Positions 35,960-44,662 of a stretch of DNA of 57,262 bases are shown here, in pieces. The stretch's first letter is position 1, and every line of letters begins with the position of its first letter. Location: assembly GCA_024401555.1 (NCBI GenBank), contig JAKSKV010000018.1, positions 1 to 57,262 on the forward strand. Reading direction: 5' to 3'. This DNA is from Paludibacteraceae bacterium (GTDB taxonomy: Bacteria > Bacteroidota > Bacteroidia > Bacteroidales > Paludibacteraceae). A model generated the notes under the pieces. The model saw only the letters and a program-made list of their open reading frames with translations. It made no database searches and was not told where the DNA came from. The position numbers and the translations under genes are program-made.

Positions 35960-38900
35960 GAAAGCTATTTTACGACTCAGTGACGGTACTGAGTTCCACG
36001 GCGTCAGCTTTGGTGCAGATAAACCCGTAGCAGGTGAGGTTGTATTCAACACCGCCATGATGGGTTATCCAGAGAGTTTGACCGACCCTTCTTATGCGGG
36101 TCAGATTTTGGTGATGACATTCCCTTTGGTGGGTAACTATGGTGTTCCATCAGAAGGCGTCGAGGCGAATGGACTATCCACATTCATGGAGAGCGACCGC
36201 ATCCATGTACGTGCATTGGTGGTCAGCGATTATAGCCAACAATTCAGCCACTGGAATGCGAAAGGTTCTCTTTCTGATTGGTTGAAGAGAGAAAATATCG
36301 TAGGTATCACTGGCATCGACACCAGAGAACTCACAAAAATTCTCCGTGAGAAGGGTAGTATGAGTGGTGTGATCCTCGTAGAGGGTTGCGGGGAGATTCC
36401 TTTCGAGAATCCTAATTTGGTCAACCAAGTCGCTATGGTCAGCACCAAAGAGGTGGAAACATTTGGAAACGGAAAGAAACGCGTATGTCTCGTCGACATG
36501 GGCGTAAAGCAAAATATCATCCGTGAATTATTGAAATACGACGTGACCGTCACTGTAGTTCCTTGGAATTACGACTTCAACCAATTGGAGTTTGACGGAC
36601 TCTTCATCAGTAATGGTCCTGGCGATCCAAACCTTTGCATGGATACTGTGAAGCACGTCAGCACCTTTATGGAGAACCAAATCAAGAGCGGCGCCAAGAA
36701 TGTGAAGCCAATCTATGGTATCTGTATGGGTAACCAAATTCTCTCATTGGCCGCTGGTGCCAAGGTGGAGAAATTGAAATATGGACACCGTGGTCACAAC
36801 CAACCTGTCCGTTTGATGCAAAACGGCAAGCCAACCACCAAGTGTTTCATCACAAGCCAAAACCATGGATATGCCGTTGACAACGACACGATTCCTGCAG
36901 ATTGGGAGCCTCAATTCATCAATATGAACGACGGCAGTAATGAGGGTATCCGTCACAAGAAATATCCTTGGTTCTCGGCTCAGTTCCACCCAGAGGCATC
37001 TTCTGGCCCAACTGATACGGAGTATATCTTCGGTGAATTCGTCCGTTTGATGAGCGATCCAACCATCAAGAATCTTGCGGAAGAGGTGGAGGTATTGAGC
37101 CGTCCGGAGGTGAAGAAGGTACTTTTGTTGGGTTCAGGTGCTTTGAAGATCGGTGAGGCTGGAGAGTTCGACTATTCAGGATCACAAGCCTTGAAGGCTT
37201 TGAAGGAGGAGGGTATCGAGACCATCTTGATCAACCCTAATATCGCCACAGTACAAACTTCCGAGGGAATCGCTGACAAGGTATATTTCTTACCTGTCAC
37301 CCCATATTTCGTGGAGCGTGTCATCGAGAAGGAGCACCCAGAGGGTATTCTCCTCAGCTTCGGTGGACAAACTGCCCTCAACTGCGGTGTCGCTCTTTAC
37401 GAGCAAGGCATATTGGCTAAGCACAATGTCCAAGTGTTGGGTACGCCAGTTCAGGCCATCATCGATACGGAGGACCGCGAGCTGTTCGTGAAGAAACTCG
37501 ATGAAATCGGTGTGAAGACCATCAAGTCCCAAGCATGCGAGACCATCGAAGAGGCAAGGAAAGCCGCTAAGGATTTGGGTTACCCAGTCATCATTCGTGC
37601 CGCTTACGCCTTGGGAGGCCTTGGCTCTGGTTTCTGCGACAATGAGGATGAACTCAATACCATCGCTGAAAAGGCATTTTCTTTCTCTCCACAAGTCTTG
37701 GTGGAGAAGTCTTTGAAAGGTTGGAAGGAGATCGAGTACGAGGTGGTTCGTGACCGCTTCGACAACTGTATCACCGTATGTAATATGGAGAATTTCGATC
37801 CGCTCGGTATCCACACCGGTGAGTCCATCGTTATCGCTCCATCCCAAACATTGACCAACAGTGAATACCACAAACTCCGCGCCTTGGCGATTAAGATCAT
37901 TCGCCACATCGGTATTGTCGGAGAGTGTAACGTACAATATGCGTTCGATCCATTCAGCGAGGATTATCGCGTGATCGAGGTGAACGCCCGTCTTTCCAGA
38001 AGTTCCGCTTTGGCATCCAAGGCAACCGGTTATCCGCTTGCTTTCGTGGCTGCTAAATTGGGATTGGGTTACGGATTGTTCGATTTGAAGAATTCCGTTA
38101 CCAAGACGACCTCCGCATTCTTCGAGCCTGCGCTCGACTATGTGGTATGTAAGATTCCTCGTTGGGACTTGGGTAAGTTCCATGGCGTGGACAGGGAGTT
38201 GGGTAGCTCCATGAAGTCTGTCGGAGAGGTGATGGCCATCGGTCGTAACTTCGAGGAGGCCATCCAAAAAGGTCTTCGTATGATCGGACAAGGTATGCAC
38301 GGTTTTGTTGGCAACAAGGAATTGGTGATCGACAACCTCGACCAAGCGCTCCATGCACCTACCGATAAGCGTATCTTTATGATCGAGAAGGCATTCTTCG
38401 CCGGTTATACCGTAGAGCAGATCCACGACCTTACCAAGATCGATGATTGGTTCCTTGATAAGTTGTTGAACATCTACAATATCAACACCGAATTACGTGC
38501 AGTGAAGTCGTTGGATGATTTGGACGCGGAATTGCTTAACAGAGCGAAAGTGTACGGTTTCACTGATTTCCAGGTGGCTCGTGCCATCGGTATGGAGAAG
38601 AGCATGGATATCGAGGAGGCCATCTTGAAAGTTCGCCAATATCGAAAAGCGAAGGGCATTGTTCCTCATGTGAAGCAAATCGATACCTTGGCTGCTGAAT
38701 ATCCTGCCCAGACCAACTATTTGTACCTAACATACTCCGCGGTAGCGAACGATATCGAGAAGGATCCTAACCCTTCTGTGATCGTTTTGGGTTCAGGCGC
38801 ATACCGTATCGGTTCATCCGTAGAGTTCGACTGGTGTGGCGTTCAAGCTTTGAACACCATCCGCAAAGAGGGTTACAAATCCATTATGATCAACTACAAC

Positions 38901-40316
38901 CCAGAGACTGTTTCTACCGACTATGATATGTGCGATAGACTCTATTTCGATGAGTTGACTTTTGAGCGTGTGATGGATGTCATCGAAATCGAGAATCCAA
39001 AGGGTGTGGTGGTCAGCACAGGTGGACAGATTCCGAACAACCTCGCCATGAAGTTGGATGAGCAAAATGTGCCTATTTTGGGTACACAAGCAAAATACAT
39101 CGATAACGCTGAGGACCGCGATAAATTCTCCGCTATGTTGGACCGCATCGGTGTGGATCAACCTGAGTGGAGCGCATTGACCAACATGGAGGATGTGAAC
39201 AAATTCATCGCCAAGGTGGGTTATCCAGTATTGGTTCGTCCATCTTATGTGCTTTCTGGTGCGGCGATGAATGTATGTTCCAACCAAGATGAATTGGAGC
39301 GATTCCTTGCCTTGGCGGCAAATGTCAGCAAGAAGCATCCAGTCGTTATCAGTAAGTTTATGTTGAACACCAAGGAGGTGGAGATGGATGCGGTGGCGAA
39401 AGATGGAGAGATCCTCGCTTACGCAATCTCAGAACACATTGAGTATGCTGGTGTCCACTCAGGAGACGCTACGATCCAATATCCAGCCCAAAAGCTTTAT
39501 ATCGAGACGGTAAAGCGTATCAAGAAGATCTCCGCTCAAATCGCGAAGGAGTTGCATATCTCCGGTCCATTCAATATCCAATACTTGGCAAGGGAGAACG
39601 AAATCAAGGTGATCGAGTGTAACCTCCGCGCCAGCCGTTCCTTCCCATTTGTCAGCAAGGTTTTGAAGAACAACTTGATCGAGATCGCGACCAAGGTTAT
39701 GCTTGGCCTTCCAGTCGAAAAACTTCACAAATCATGCTTCGACTTCGACTACGTAGGTATCAAGGCGAGCCAATTCAGCTTCAACCGTCTCCAAAAGGCT
39801 GACCCAGTTTTGGGTGTCGACATGGTTTCAACCGGTGAGGTAGGTTGTTTGGGGCCAGATGCAAACAGTGCTTTGTTGCTCGCTATGCTCTCTGTCGGAC
39901 AACGTGTTCCAAAGAAGACGGTGTTGCTCTCAACTGGAGGTGCGAAGGATAAGGCTGCCATGTTGGATGCCGCTCATCTTTTGGTTCAAAACGGTTACGA
40001 AATCTACGCAACCAACGGAACCAGCCGCTACCTTTCGGAGAATGGCGTACCAAACACATTGGTTTACTGGCCAAGCGATGCGGACAAACAACCGCAAGCT
40101 TTGGATTTGATGCATGAGCACAAAATTGATATGGTGGTCAACATTCCGAAGGATTTGACCGTTCATGAGTTGACCAACGGATACAAGATCCGTCGTTCAG
40201 CAGTCGATTTGAACATTCCATTGATTACCAATCCACGTTTGGCGACAGCCTTCATCCGTGCCTTCTGCTCTATGAAGGTGGAGGATTTGCCAATCAAGCC
40301 TTGGAACGAGTATTAA
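35952..40316 (+). CDS. carAB: Fused carbamoyl-phosphate synthase (CarA-CarB in one chain)
   Basis: Makes carbamoyl phosphate for pyrimidines and arginine. One uninterrupted 1454-residue frame. Residues 1 to about 375 are the CarA glutaminase with intact triad (Cys258 in GICMGNQ, His346 and Glu348 in FHPEAS). From about 388 the CarB synthetase begins (LLLGSGALKIGEAGEFDYSG), with two ATP-grasp halves (second starts near VLGSGAYRIGSSVEFDW). A C-terminal MGS-like allosteric domain (STGGAKDKAAMLDAA) ends the chain. In most bacteria carA and carB are separate genes; the fused order is that of eukaryotic CPS (CAD, CPS1), and the CarB motifs are of that type too. Overlaps pyrG by 8 bases and is followed by a terminator. 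No internal start or stop breaks the linker. Confidence 0.95.
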   Translation: MSKKAILRLSDGTEFHGVSFGADKPVAGEVVFNTAMMGYPESLTDPSYAGQILVMTFPLVGNYGVPSEGVEANGLSTFMESDRIHVRALVVSDYSQQFSHWNAKGSLSDWLKRENIVGITGIDTRELTKILREKGSMSGVILVEGCGEIPFENPNLVNQVAMVSTKEVETFGNGKKRVCLVDMGVKQNIIRELLKYDVTVTVVPWNYDFNQLEFDGLFISNGPGDPNLCMDTVKHVSTFMENQIKSGAKNVKPIYGICMGNQILSLAAGAKVEKLKYGHRGHNQPVRLMQNGKPTTKCFITSQNHGYAVDNDTIPADWEPQFINMNDGSNEGIRHKKYPWFSAQFHPEASSGPTDTEYIFGEFVRLMSDPTIKNLAEEVEVLSRPEVKKVLLLGSGALKIGEAGEFDYSGSQALKALKEEGIETILINPNIATVQTSEGIADKVYFLPVTPYFVERVIEKEHPEGILLSFGGQTALNCGVALYEQGILAKHNVQVLGTPVQAIIDTEDRELFVKKLDEIGVKTIKSQACETIEEARKAAKDLGYPVIIRAAYALGGLGSGFCDNEDELNTIAEKAFSFSPQVLVEKSLKGWKEIEYEVVRDRFDNCITVCNMENFDPLGIHTGESIVIAPSQTLTNSEYHKLRALAIKIIRHIGIVGECNVQYAFDPFSEDYRVIEVNARLSRSSALASKATGYPLAFVAAKLGLGYGLFDLKNSVTKTTSAFFEPALDYVVCKIPRWDLGKFHGVDRELGSSMKSVGEVMAIGRNFEEAIQKGLRMIGQGMHGFVGNKELVIDNLDQALHAPTDKRIFMIEKAFFAGYTVEQIHDLTKIDDWFLDKLLNIYNINTELRAVKSLDDLDAELLNRAKVYGFTDFQVARAIGMEKSMDIEEAILKVRQYRKAKGIVPHVKQIDTLAAEYPAQTNYLYLTYSAVANDIEKDPNPSVIVLGSGAYRIGSSVEFDWCGVQALNTIRKEGYKSIMINYNPETVSTDYDMCDRLYFDELTFERVMDVIEIENPKGVVVSTGGQIPNNLAMKLDEQNVPILGTQAKYIDNAEDRDKFSAMLDRIGVDQPEWSALTNMEDVNKFIAKVGYPVLVRPSYVLSGAAMNVCSNQDELERFLALAANVSKKHPVVISKFMLNTKEVEMDAVAKDGEILAYAISEHIEYAGVHSGDATIQYPAQKLYIETVKRIKKISAQIAKELHISGPFNIQYLARENEIKVIECNLRASRSFPFVSKVLKNNLIEIATKVMLGLPVEKLHKSCFDFDYVGIKASQFSFNRLQKADPVLGVDMVSTGEVGCLGPDANSALLLAMLSVGQRVPKKTVLLSTGGAKDKAAMLDAAHLLVQNGYEIYATNGTSRYLSENGVPNTLVYWPSDADKQPQALDLMHEHKIDMVVNIPKDLTVHELTNGYKIRRSAVDLNIPLITNPRLATAFIRAFCSMKVEDLPIKPWNEY

Positions 40317-40351
40317 TCTGCGAGTACAAATCAATTCGTATCTTTTTAGAG

Positions 40352-40382
40352 AATCCCTGCCACATTGTGGTGGGGATTTTTT
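40352..40382 (+). terminator. Terminator of the amidotransferase operon
   Basis: AATCCC-TG-CCAC, loop ATT, GTGG-TG-GGGATT, then T tract; 35 bases after the carAB stop. Confidence 0.88.
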
Positions 40383-40420
40383 GCGAAGTGGGGGCGATGT
40401 GTGAAATATTTGATGTTTTT

Positions 40421-40453
40421 TTTGTGGTAAATCAATTTGATTCTATATATTTG
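40421..40453 (+). promoter_or_regulatory. Promoter of the T9SS-tailed lipoprotein-family gene
   Basis: TTTG, 21-base spacer, TATATTTG: fits the consensus fully, 56 bases before the ATG. Confidence 0.65.
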
Positions 40454-40509
40454 CGGTGTTGCAGGGGTAACCTAAATTACACTTATCTAATATTAAAACG
40501 TTTTGGGGT

Positions 40510-41295
40510 ATGAAAAAAGAAATTGTAGTAAGGAAAAGAATCAACAGCGTGATAAGTTCGCTTTTAGCGGCCATGGGATTCTATTCTCTTCCAGTACAAG
40601 CTACTGATGCCAAGAATGTTAATCAAGAACCAATTGATCCAACGCCACTTCTTCCGGATAGCACTTGGATAGATGACCAGCTGGCGACGGAGTATGGTTG
40701 CCCATACGCCACCTTTATCTTCAAAGGAAAGGTGATTGATCAACACGACAATCCATTGGCTGCTATTGATGTCCTTATCAAAACATGTGATACCCCCCAT
40801 GGGAAAACTCAAACCGATGAAAATGGAGAATTCAATATAGAATACTCCCAAATCCCATGGTGTGATATAAACCTCTCCTTCACCAAAGATCCAAGTACCA
40901 TAAAGGATACCACTATCGTAGAGGGAGACATCGTATTCGAAAACCCTTCAGGAAATTGGGACAGAGGCACCTTTGCCCGTACTGTAACGGTTGTGTTTCC
41001 TACAGATGGAACAATGCCAACGCTTACCTTCGATCAAGCTACATTAGCGGGAATCGTCGATTTGAACGAACCTATGTTCTATATCACCAATTGGGTGGAT
41101 GAATATATGTGGATGAACTTCCGAGAGATTAAGTCGGCGCAAATATCAATCTACGATATGGCTGGAAAACTACAAAAGAAGTTGATAATGAATGACGGCG
41201 AAAATCTTTTCGTGGGTGATTTACAGCCTGGTCGCTACATCTTGACGGCCACATCGGGCGCCAAACGATTCTCGTCGGTTTTCGTGAAGAGATGA
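40510..41295 (+). CDS. Radical-SAM-associated lipoprotein-family protein with T9SS domain
   Basis: 261 residues. After a basic, hydrophobic N-terminus (residues 1-31, ending near LPVQA) comes EYGCPYATFIFKGKVIDQ, the start of the beta-sandwich domain of the radical-SAM-associated putative lipoprotein family of Bacteroidota, including a carboxypeptidase-regulatory-like repeat (KTQTDENGEFNIEYS). Usual members carry a lipobox Cys; here none is present and a T9SS type A C-terminal domain (ISIYDMAGKLQKK, then LQPGRYILTATSG) is attached instead. No radical SAM gene is adjacent. Own promoter; prfC follows after 71 bases. Confidence 0.7.
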   Translation: MKKEIVVRKRINSVISSLLAAMGFYSLPVQATDAKNVNQEPIDPTPLLPDSTWIDDQLATEYGCPYATFIFKGKVIDQHDNPLAAIDVLIKTCDTPHGKTQTDENGEFNIEYSQIPWCDINLSFTKDPSTIKDTTIVEGDIVFENPSGNWDRGTFARTVTVVFPTDGTMPTLTFDQATLAGIVDLNEPMFYITNWVDEYMWMNFREIKSAQISIYDMAGKLQKKLIMNDGENLFVGDLQPGRYILTATSGAKRFSSVFVKR

Positions 41296-41366
41296 TTTAG
41301 ACGATTTGTGCGAACCATACAATTCTTTTTACTACCTTTGCGGAAGCATTTTTTACAGAAGAATTT

Positions 41367-42947
41367 ATGGGCTTATCAGAAGAGATCAAAAGAAGAAGAA
41401 CCTTCGCGATTATCAGTCACCCGGATGCGGGTAAGACAACATTGACAGAGAAATTGTTGTTGTTCGGTGGTGCGATCCATATCGCTGGTGCGGTGAAATC
41501 GAACAAAATCAAAAAGACCGCCACATCCGACTGGATGGAAATCGAGAAACAACGTGGTATCTCCGTAGCGACTTCCGTGATGGCTTTCGACTACAACGGA
41601 TTCAAAATCAACATCCTTGATACCCCTGGTCACCAAGACTTCCAAGAGGATACCTTCCGTACCTTGACTGCTGTGGACAGCGTAATCATCGTCGTTGACT
41701 GTGCGAAGGGTGTGGAGGCGCAGACCCGTAAATTGATGAATGTCTGCCGTATGCGCAACACGCCAGTGATTGTCTTTGTCAACAAGATGGACCGCAACGG
41801 TAACAATGCCTTCGATTTGATGGATGAGTTGGAGAAGGAACTCAACATCCGCGTCCGTCCGCTCTCTTGGCCTATCAACCAAGGAGACAAATTCAAGGGC
41901 GTTTACAATATTTATGAGAGAAAGCTCAACCTCTATACGCCTAACAAGCAAATTATCACAGAAAACATCGAATTCAAGGACATTAACAGCCCGGAATTGG
42001 AGAAACATATTCCTGAGGAGGATGCGCAACAATTGCGCGACGACCTCGAATTGATCGATGGCGTATATCCAGAATTGGACATCAATGAATATTTAGCTGG
42101 TCAGGTAGCACCCGTATTCTTCGGCAGTGCCTTGAACAACTTCGGTGTGAAGGAGTTGCTCGACTGCTTCTGTCAGATTGCGCCAACGCCACAGCCGACA
42201 CAAACCGTAGAGCGTGAGGTGAAGCCTGAGGAGGAGAATTTCTCCGGTTTCGTATTCAAGATTCACGCCAATATGGACCCTAACCACCGTAGCTGTATCG
42301 CTTTTGTGAAGGTTTGCTCCGGTAAATTCGAGCGTAATGTGAACTATAAGCACGTGCGCCACAACAAGATGTTGAAATTCTCCGCACCAACTTGTTTTAT
42401 GGCCCAGAAAAAGGAGACGGTAGACGAGGCTTGGCCAGGTGATATCGTCGGTTTGCCTGATTCAGGCGGTACCTTCAAAATCGGTGATACTTTGTCTTCC
42501 GGCGAGGATATCCACTTCAAAGGATTGCCAAGTTTCTCTCCAGAGATGTTCAAATACATCGAGAATGATGATCCGATGAAGGCGAAACAATTGGCCAAGG
42601 GTATCGAGCAGTTGATGGATGAGGGTGTGGCCCAAGTATTCACCAACCAATTCAACGGAAGAAAGATCATCGGTACTGTGGGACAATTGCAGTTCGAGGT
42701 CATCCAATACCGTCTGCTCCACGAATACAACGCCAAGTGTCGTTGGGAGCCTATCAACCTCTACAAGGCTTGTTGGATCGAAAGTGACGATGCCGAGGCG
42801 TTGGAAAACTTCAAGAAGCGTAAGTACCAATTCATGGCAAAAGACAAAGAGGGTAGAGATGTCTTCTTGGCAGACTCAGGCTACATTCTTCAAATGGCTC
42901 AAACCGATTTTCCTAAGATCAGGTTCCATTTCTCATCTGAATTCTAA
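41367..42947 (+). CDS. prfC: Peptide chain release factor 3
   Basis: Translational GTPase that recycles RF1/RF2 after peptide release. 526 residues: G1 [13 protein letters not shown]2 around [12 protein letters not shown]3 DTPGHQD, G4 NKMDR, then domains II and III with the C-terminal [12 protein letters not shown] typical of RF3. TACCTTTG at 41333-41340, 26 bases upstream of the ATG, is an exact -7 box, but its TTTG lies at an unusual 24-base distance. Confidence 0.97.
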   Translation: MGLSEEIKRRRTFAIISHPDAGKTTLTEKLLLFGGAIHIAGAVKSNKIKKTATSDWMEIEKQRGISVATSVMAFDYNGFKINILDTPGHQDFQEDTFRTLTAVDSVIIVVDCAKGVEAQTRKLMNVCRMRNTPVIVFVNKMDRNGNNAFDLMDELEKELNIRVRPLSWPINQGDKFKGVYNIYERKLNLYTPNKQIITENIEFKDINSPELEKHIPEEDAQQLRDDLELIDGVYPELDINEYLAGQVAPVFFGSALNNFGVKELLDCFCQIAPTPQPTQTVEREVKPEEENFSGFVFKIHANMDPNHRSCIAFVKVCSGKFERNVNYKHVRHNKMLKFSAPTCFMAQKKETVDEAWPGDIVGLPDSGGTFKIGDTLSSGEDIHFKGLPSFSPEMFKYIENDDPMKAKQLAKGIEQLMDEGVAQVFTNQFNGRKIIGTVGQLQFEVIQYRLLHEYNAKCRWEPINLYKACWIESDDAEALENFKKRKYQFMAKDKEGRDVFLADSGYILQMAQTDFPKIRFHFSSEF

Positions 42948-42960
42948 CGAACAAAACACC

Positions 42961-42987
42961 AAAGAGGCAGCAATGCCTCTTTCTTTT
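42961..42987 (+). terminator. Terminator between prfC and the thioesterase gene
   Basis: A 9-bp stem AAAGAGGCA/TGCCTCTTT with a GCAA (GNRA) tetraloop, followed by CTTTT. Only 7 bases separate it from the next ATG, so it may attenuate as well as end prfC transcription. Confidence 0.8.
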
Positions 42988-42994
42988 CAATAAC

Positions 42995-43369
42995 ATGGAA
43001 GTAGGACAAATATTTACACAGACAATCACCGTCAGAGAGCAAGACGCAGCCGCAGTAATGGGTTCAGGATCCCTAATGGTATTCGCCACGCCCGCTATGG
43101 TCGCCTATATGGAGAACACAGCCATGAAGATGGTGCAGTCTGATATGCCCGAAGGTAGTGACACGGTAGGCATTGAAATCAATGTGAAGCATACAAAAGC
43201 ATCGTTGGTGGGTTCAAAAATCACCTTTTCAGCGGAGATTACCGCTATTGAGGGAAGAAAGATTGTCTATACCATCACAGCCAAGGATGAAAAGGGCGAT
43301 GAAATCGGCTCTGCGGAACACCAGAGATTTATCATTGACAAGGAACGCTTCCTATCAAAATTGAAATAA
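42995..43369 (+). CDS. Hotdog-fold thioesterase-like protein (FlK-type)
   Basis: 124 residues matching the fluoroacetyl-CoA-thioesterase (FlK)-like hotdog family by [23 protein letters not shown] and [18 protein letters not shown]. Members hydrolyse small acyl-CoA esters; the substrate here is unknown. One base separates it from trmD, so the two are co-transcribed, an arrangement without an obvious functional reason. Confidence 0.85.
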   Translation: MEVGQIFTQTITVREQDAAAVMGSGSLMVFATPAMVAYMENTAMKMVQSDMPEGSDTVGIEINVKHTKASLVGSKITFSAEITAIEGRKIVYTITAKDEKGDEIGSAEHQRFIIDKERFLSKLK

Positions 43370-43370
43370 C

Positions 43371-44045
43371 ATGAGAATAGATATTTTATCGGCCGTACCC
43401 GAATTGTTGGAGAGTCCGTTGAACCATTCCATCCTCAAAAGAGCACAAGCAAAAGGTTTGGCTGAAATTGTCATCCACAATATCAGAGACTACACCCTCG
43501 ACAAGCATAAAAAAATCGATGATTACGCCTTCGGGTTCAGTTCTGGCATGGTAATGCAGATCGAGCCCATTGATCGCCTTATATCGCATTTAAAGGAGCA
43601 AAGAGAGTACGATGAGGTGATCTACACCTCCCCTGATGGAGAGATGTTTGACCAAAAGATGGCCAACTCTATGTCGTTGCTCAACAATGTTATCGTTCTT
43701 TGTGGTCACTACAAGGGTATCGACCACCGCATTAGGGAGCATCTCATCACCAAGGAGGTTTCCGTAGGTGATTACGTCCTTACTGGCGGTGAATTGGCCG
43801 CTTGTATCATGACCGATGCCATTGTCCGTTTGATTCCAGGCGCCATGTCCGATGAGCAATCAGCCCTTTCTGACTGTTTTCAAGATGATTTATTAGCGCC
43901 TCCAGTCTATTCACGTCCTGCGGAATACAAGGGATGGCGTGTCCCCGACATTTTGTTGTCCGGAAACGAGGCGAAGATCAAGGAGTGGGAATATGAACAA
44001 GCGATGGAAAGGACCAAAAGGTTGCGTCCGGACCTGCTGAAATAA
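43371..44045 (+). CDS. trmD: tRNA (guanine-37-N1)-methyltransferase
   Basis: SPOUT methyltransferase that forms m1G37 and prevents frameshifting. 224 residues with the trefoil-knot SAM site ([12 protein letters not shown], and [15 protein letters not shown]) and the C-terminal domain with [19 protein letters not shown]. Unlike many bacteria, there is no rimM, rpsP or rplS beside it. Confidence 0.97.
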   Translation: MRIDILSAVPELLESPLNHSILKRAQAKGLAEIVIHNIRDYTLDKHKKIDDYAFGFSSGMVMQIEPIDRLISHLKEQREYDEVIYTSPDGEMFDQKMANSMSLLNNVIVLCGHYKGIDHRIREHLITKEVSVGDYVLTGGELAACIMTDAIVRLIPGAMSDEQSALSDCFQDDLLAPPVYSRPAEYKGWRVPDILLSGNEAKIKEWEYEQAMERTKRLRPDLLK

Positions 44046-44059
44046 TTTTCTTGATATTC

Positions 44060-44090
44060 TTGGAAAATCAAATAAATTTACCTATATTCG
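44060..44090 (+). promoter_or_regulatory. Promoter of the DUF1508 gene
   Basis: TTG, 20-base spacer, TATATTCG (one mismatch in the -7 box); 61 bases before the ATG. Confidence 0.5.
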
Positions 44091-44151
44091 CTATACATTT
44101 GAATAGACAAGACAATAAATTGAAATTTATTAACTTTAAAAGATTATAGAT

Positions 44152-44529
44152 ATGGGTAAGTTTGTTATCAAAAAAGACGCTAAAGGCGAGTTCCGTTTCA
44201 ATTTGAAGGCTGGTAATGGTGAGATCATTCTCTCTTCTGAGGGATATTCTTCAATGGCTGCATGCAAAAATGGTATCGCAAGCGTACAGAAGAACAGCGT
44301 TGCTGCAGTAGAGGATCAAACCGTTGAGGGGTATGCTACTGTCAAGAACCCTAAGTTCGAGGTTTACAAGGACAAGAAGGGTGAGTTCCGTTTCCGTTTG
44401 AAGGCTTCTAACGGTGAGCCTATCGGAACTGGTGAGGGCTATAAAGCTAAGGCAGGTTGCATGAACGGTATCGAGTCTATCAAGAAGAATGCACCTGATG
44501 CACAAATCGTTGACGAAACTGCAGAGTAA
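44152..44529 (+). CDS. DUF1508 (YegP-family) double-repeat protein
   Basis: 125 residues made of two tandem DUF1508 repeats, about residues 1-52 and 62-112: both have FxxxKDxKGEFRFxLKAxNGExI, then EGY and a CxNGIxSxxKN segment. These are small soluble alpha/beta proteins sometimes linked to stress; no defined biochemical role. Monocistronic, with its own promoter and terminator. Its codons are typical of abundant proteins, so it may be highly expressed (inference). Confidence 0.9.
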   Translation: MGKFVIKKDAKGEFRFNLKAGNGEIILSSEGYSSMAACKNGIASVQKNSVAAVEDQTVEGYATVKNPKFEVYKDKKGEFRFRLKASNGEPIGTGEGYKAKAGCMNGIESIKKNAPDAQIVDETAE

Positions 44530-44548
44530 TTTTCATACAACATCGAGA

Positions 44549-44577
44549 AGAGGCGGTCCATTGGATCGCCTCTTTTT
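44549..44577 (+). terminator. Terminator of the DUF1508 gene
   Basis: AGAGGCGGTCC/GGATCGCCTCT with one G-U pair, followed by five T. Confidence 0.88.
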
Positions 44578-44600
44578 GTTTCTGACGGATATTCCTCTTG

Positions 44601-44635
44601 AAAAAAAGGAGCCATTACCCGTAGGTAATGACTCC
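44601..44635 (-). terminator. Terminator of the C25 peptidase operon
   Basis: On minus: GGAG-TC-ATTACC, loop TACG, GGTAAT-GG-CTCC, then seven T. It lies 28 bases beyond the peptidase stop. Confidence 0.88.
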
Positions 44636-44662
44636 CTCAAAAAGAAACGTATGAATGATGAT

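Noticed and set aside
40301-40513. 70-codon frame after carAB
   Set aside because: It reads through the terminator and the promoter of the next gene.
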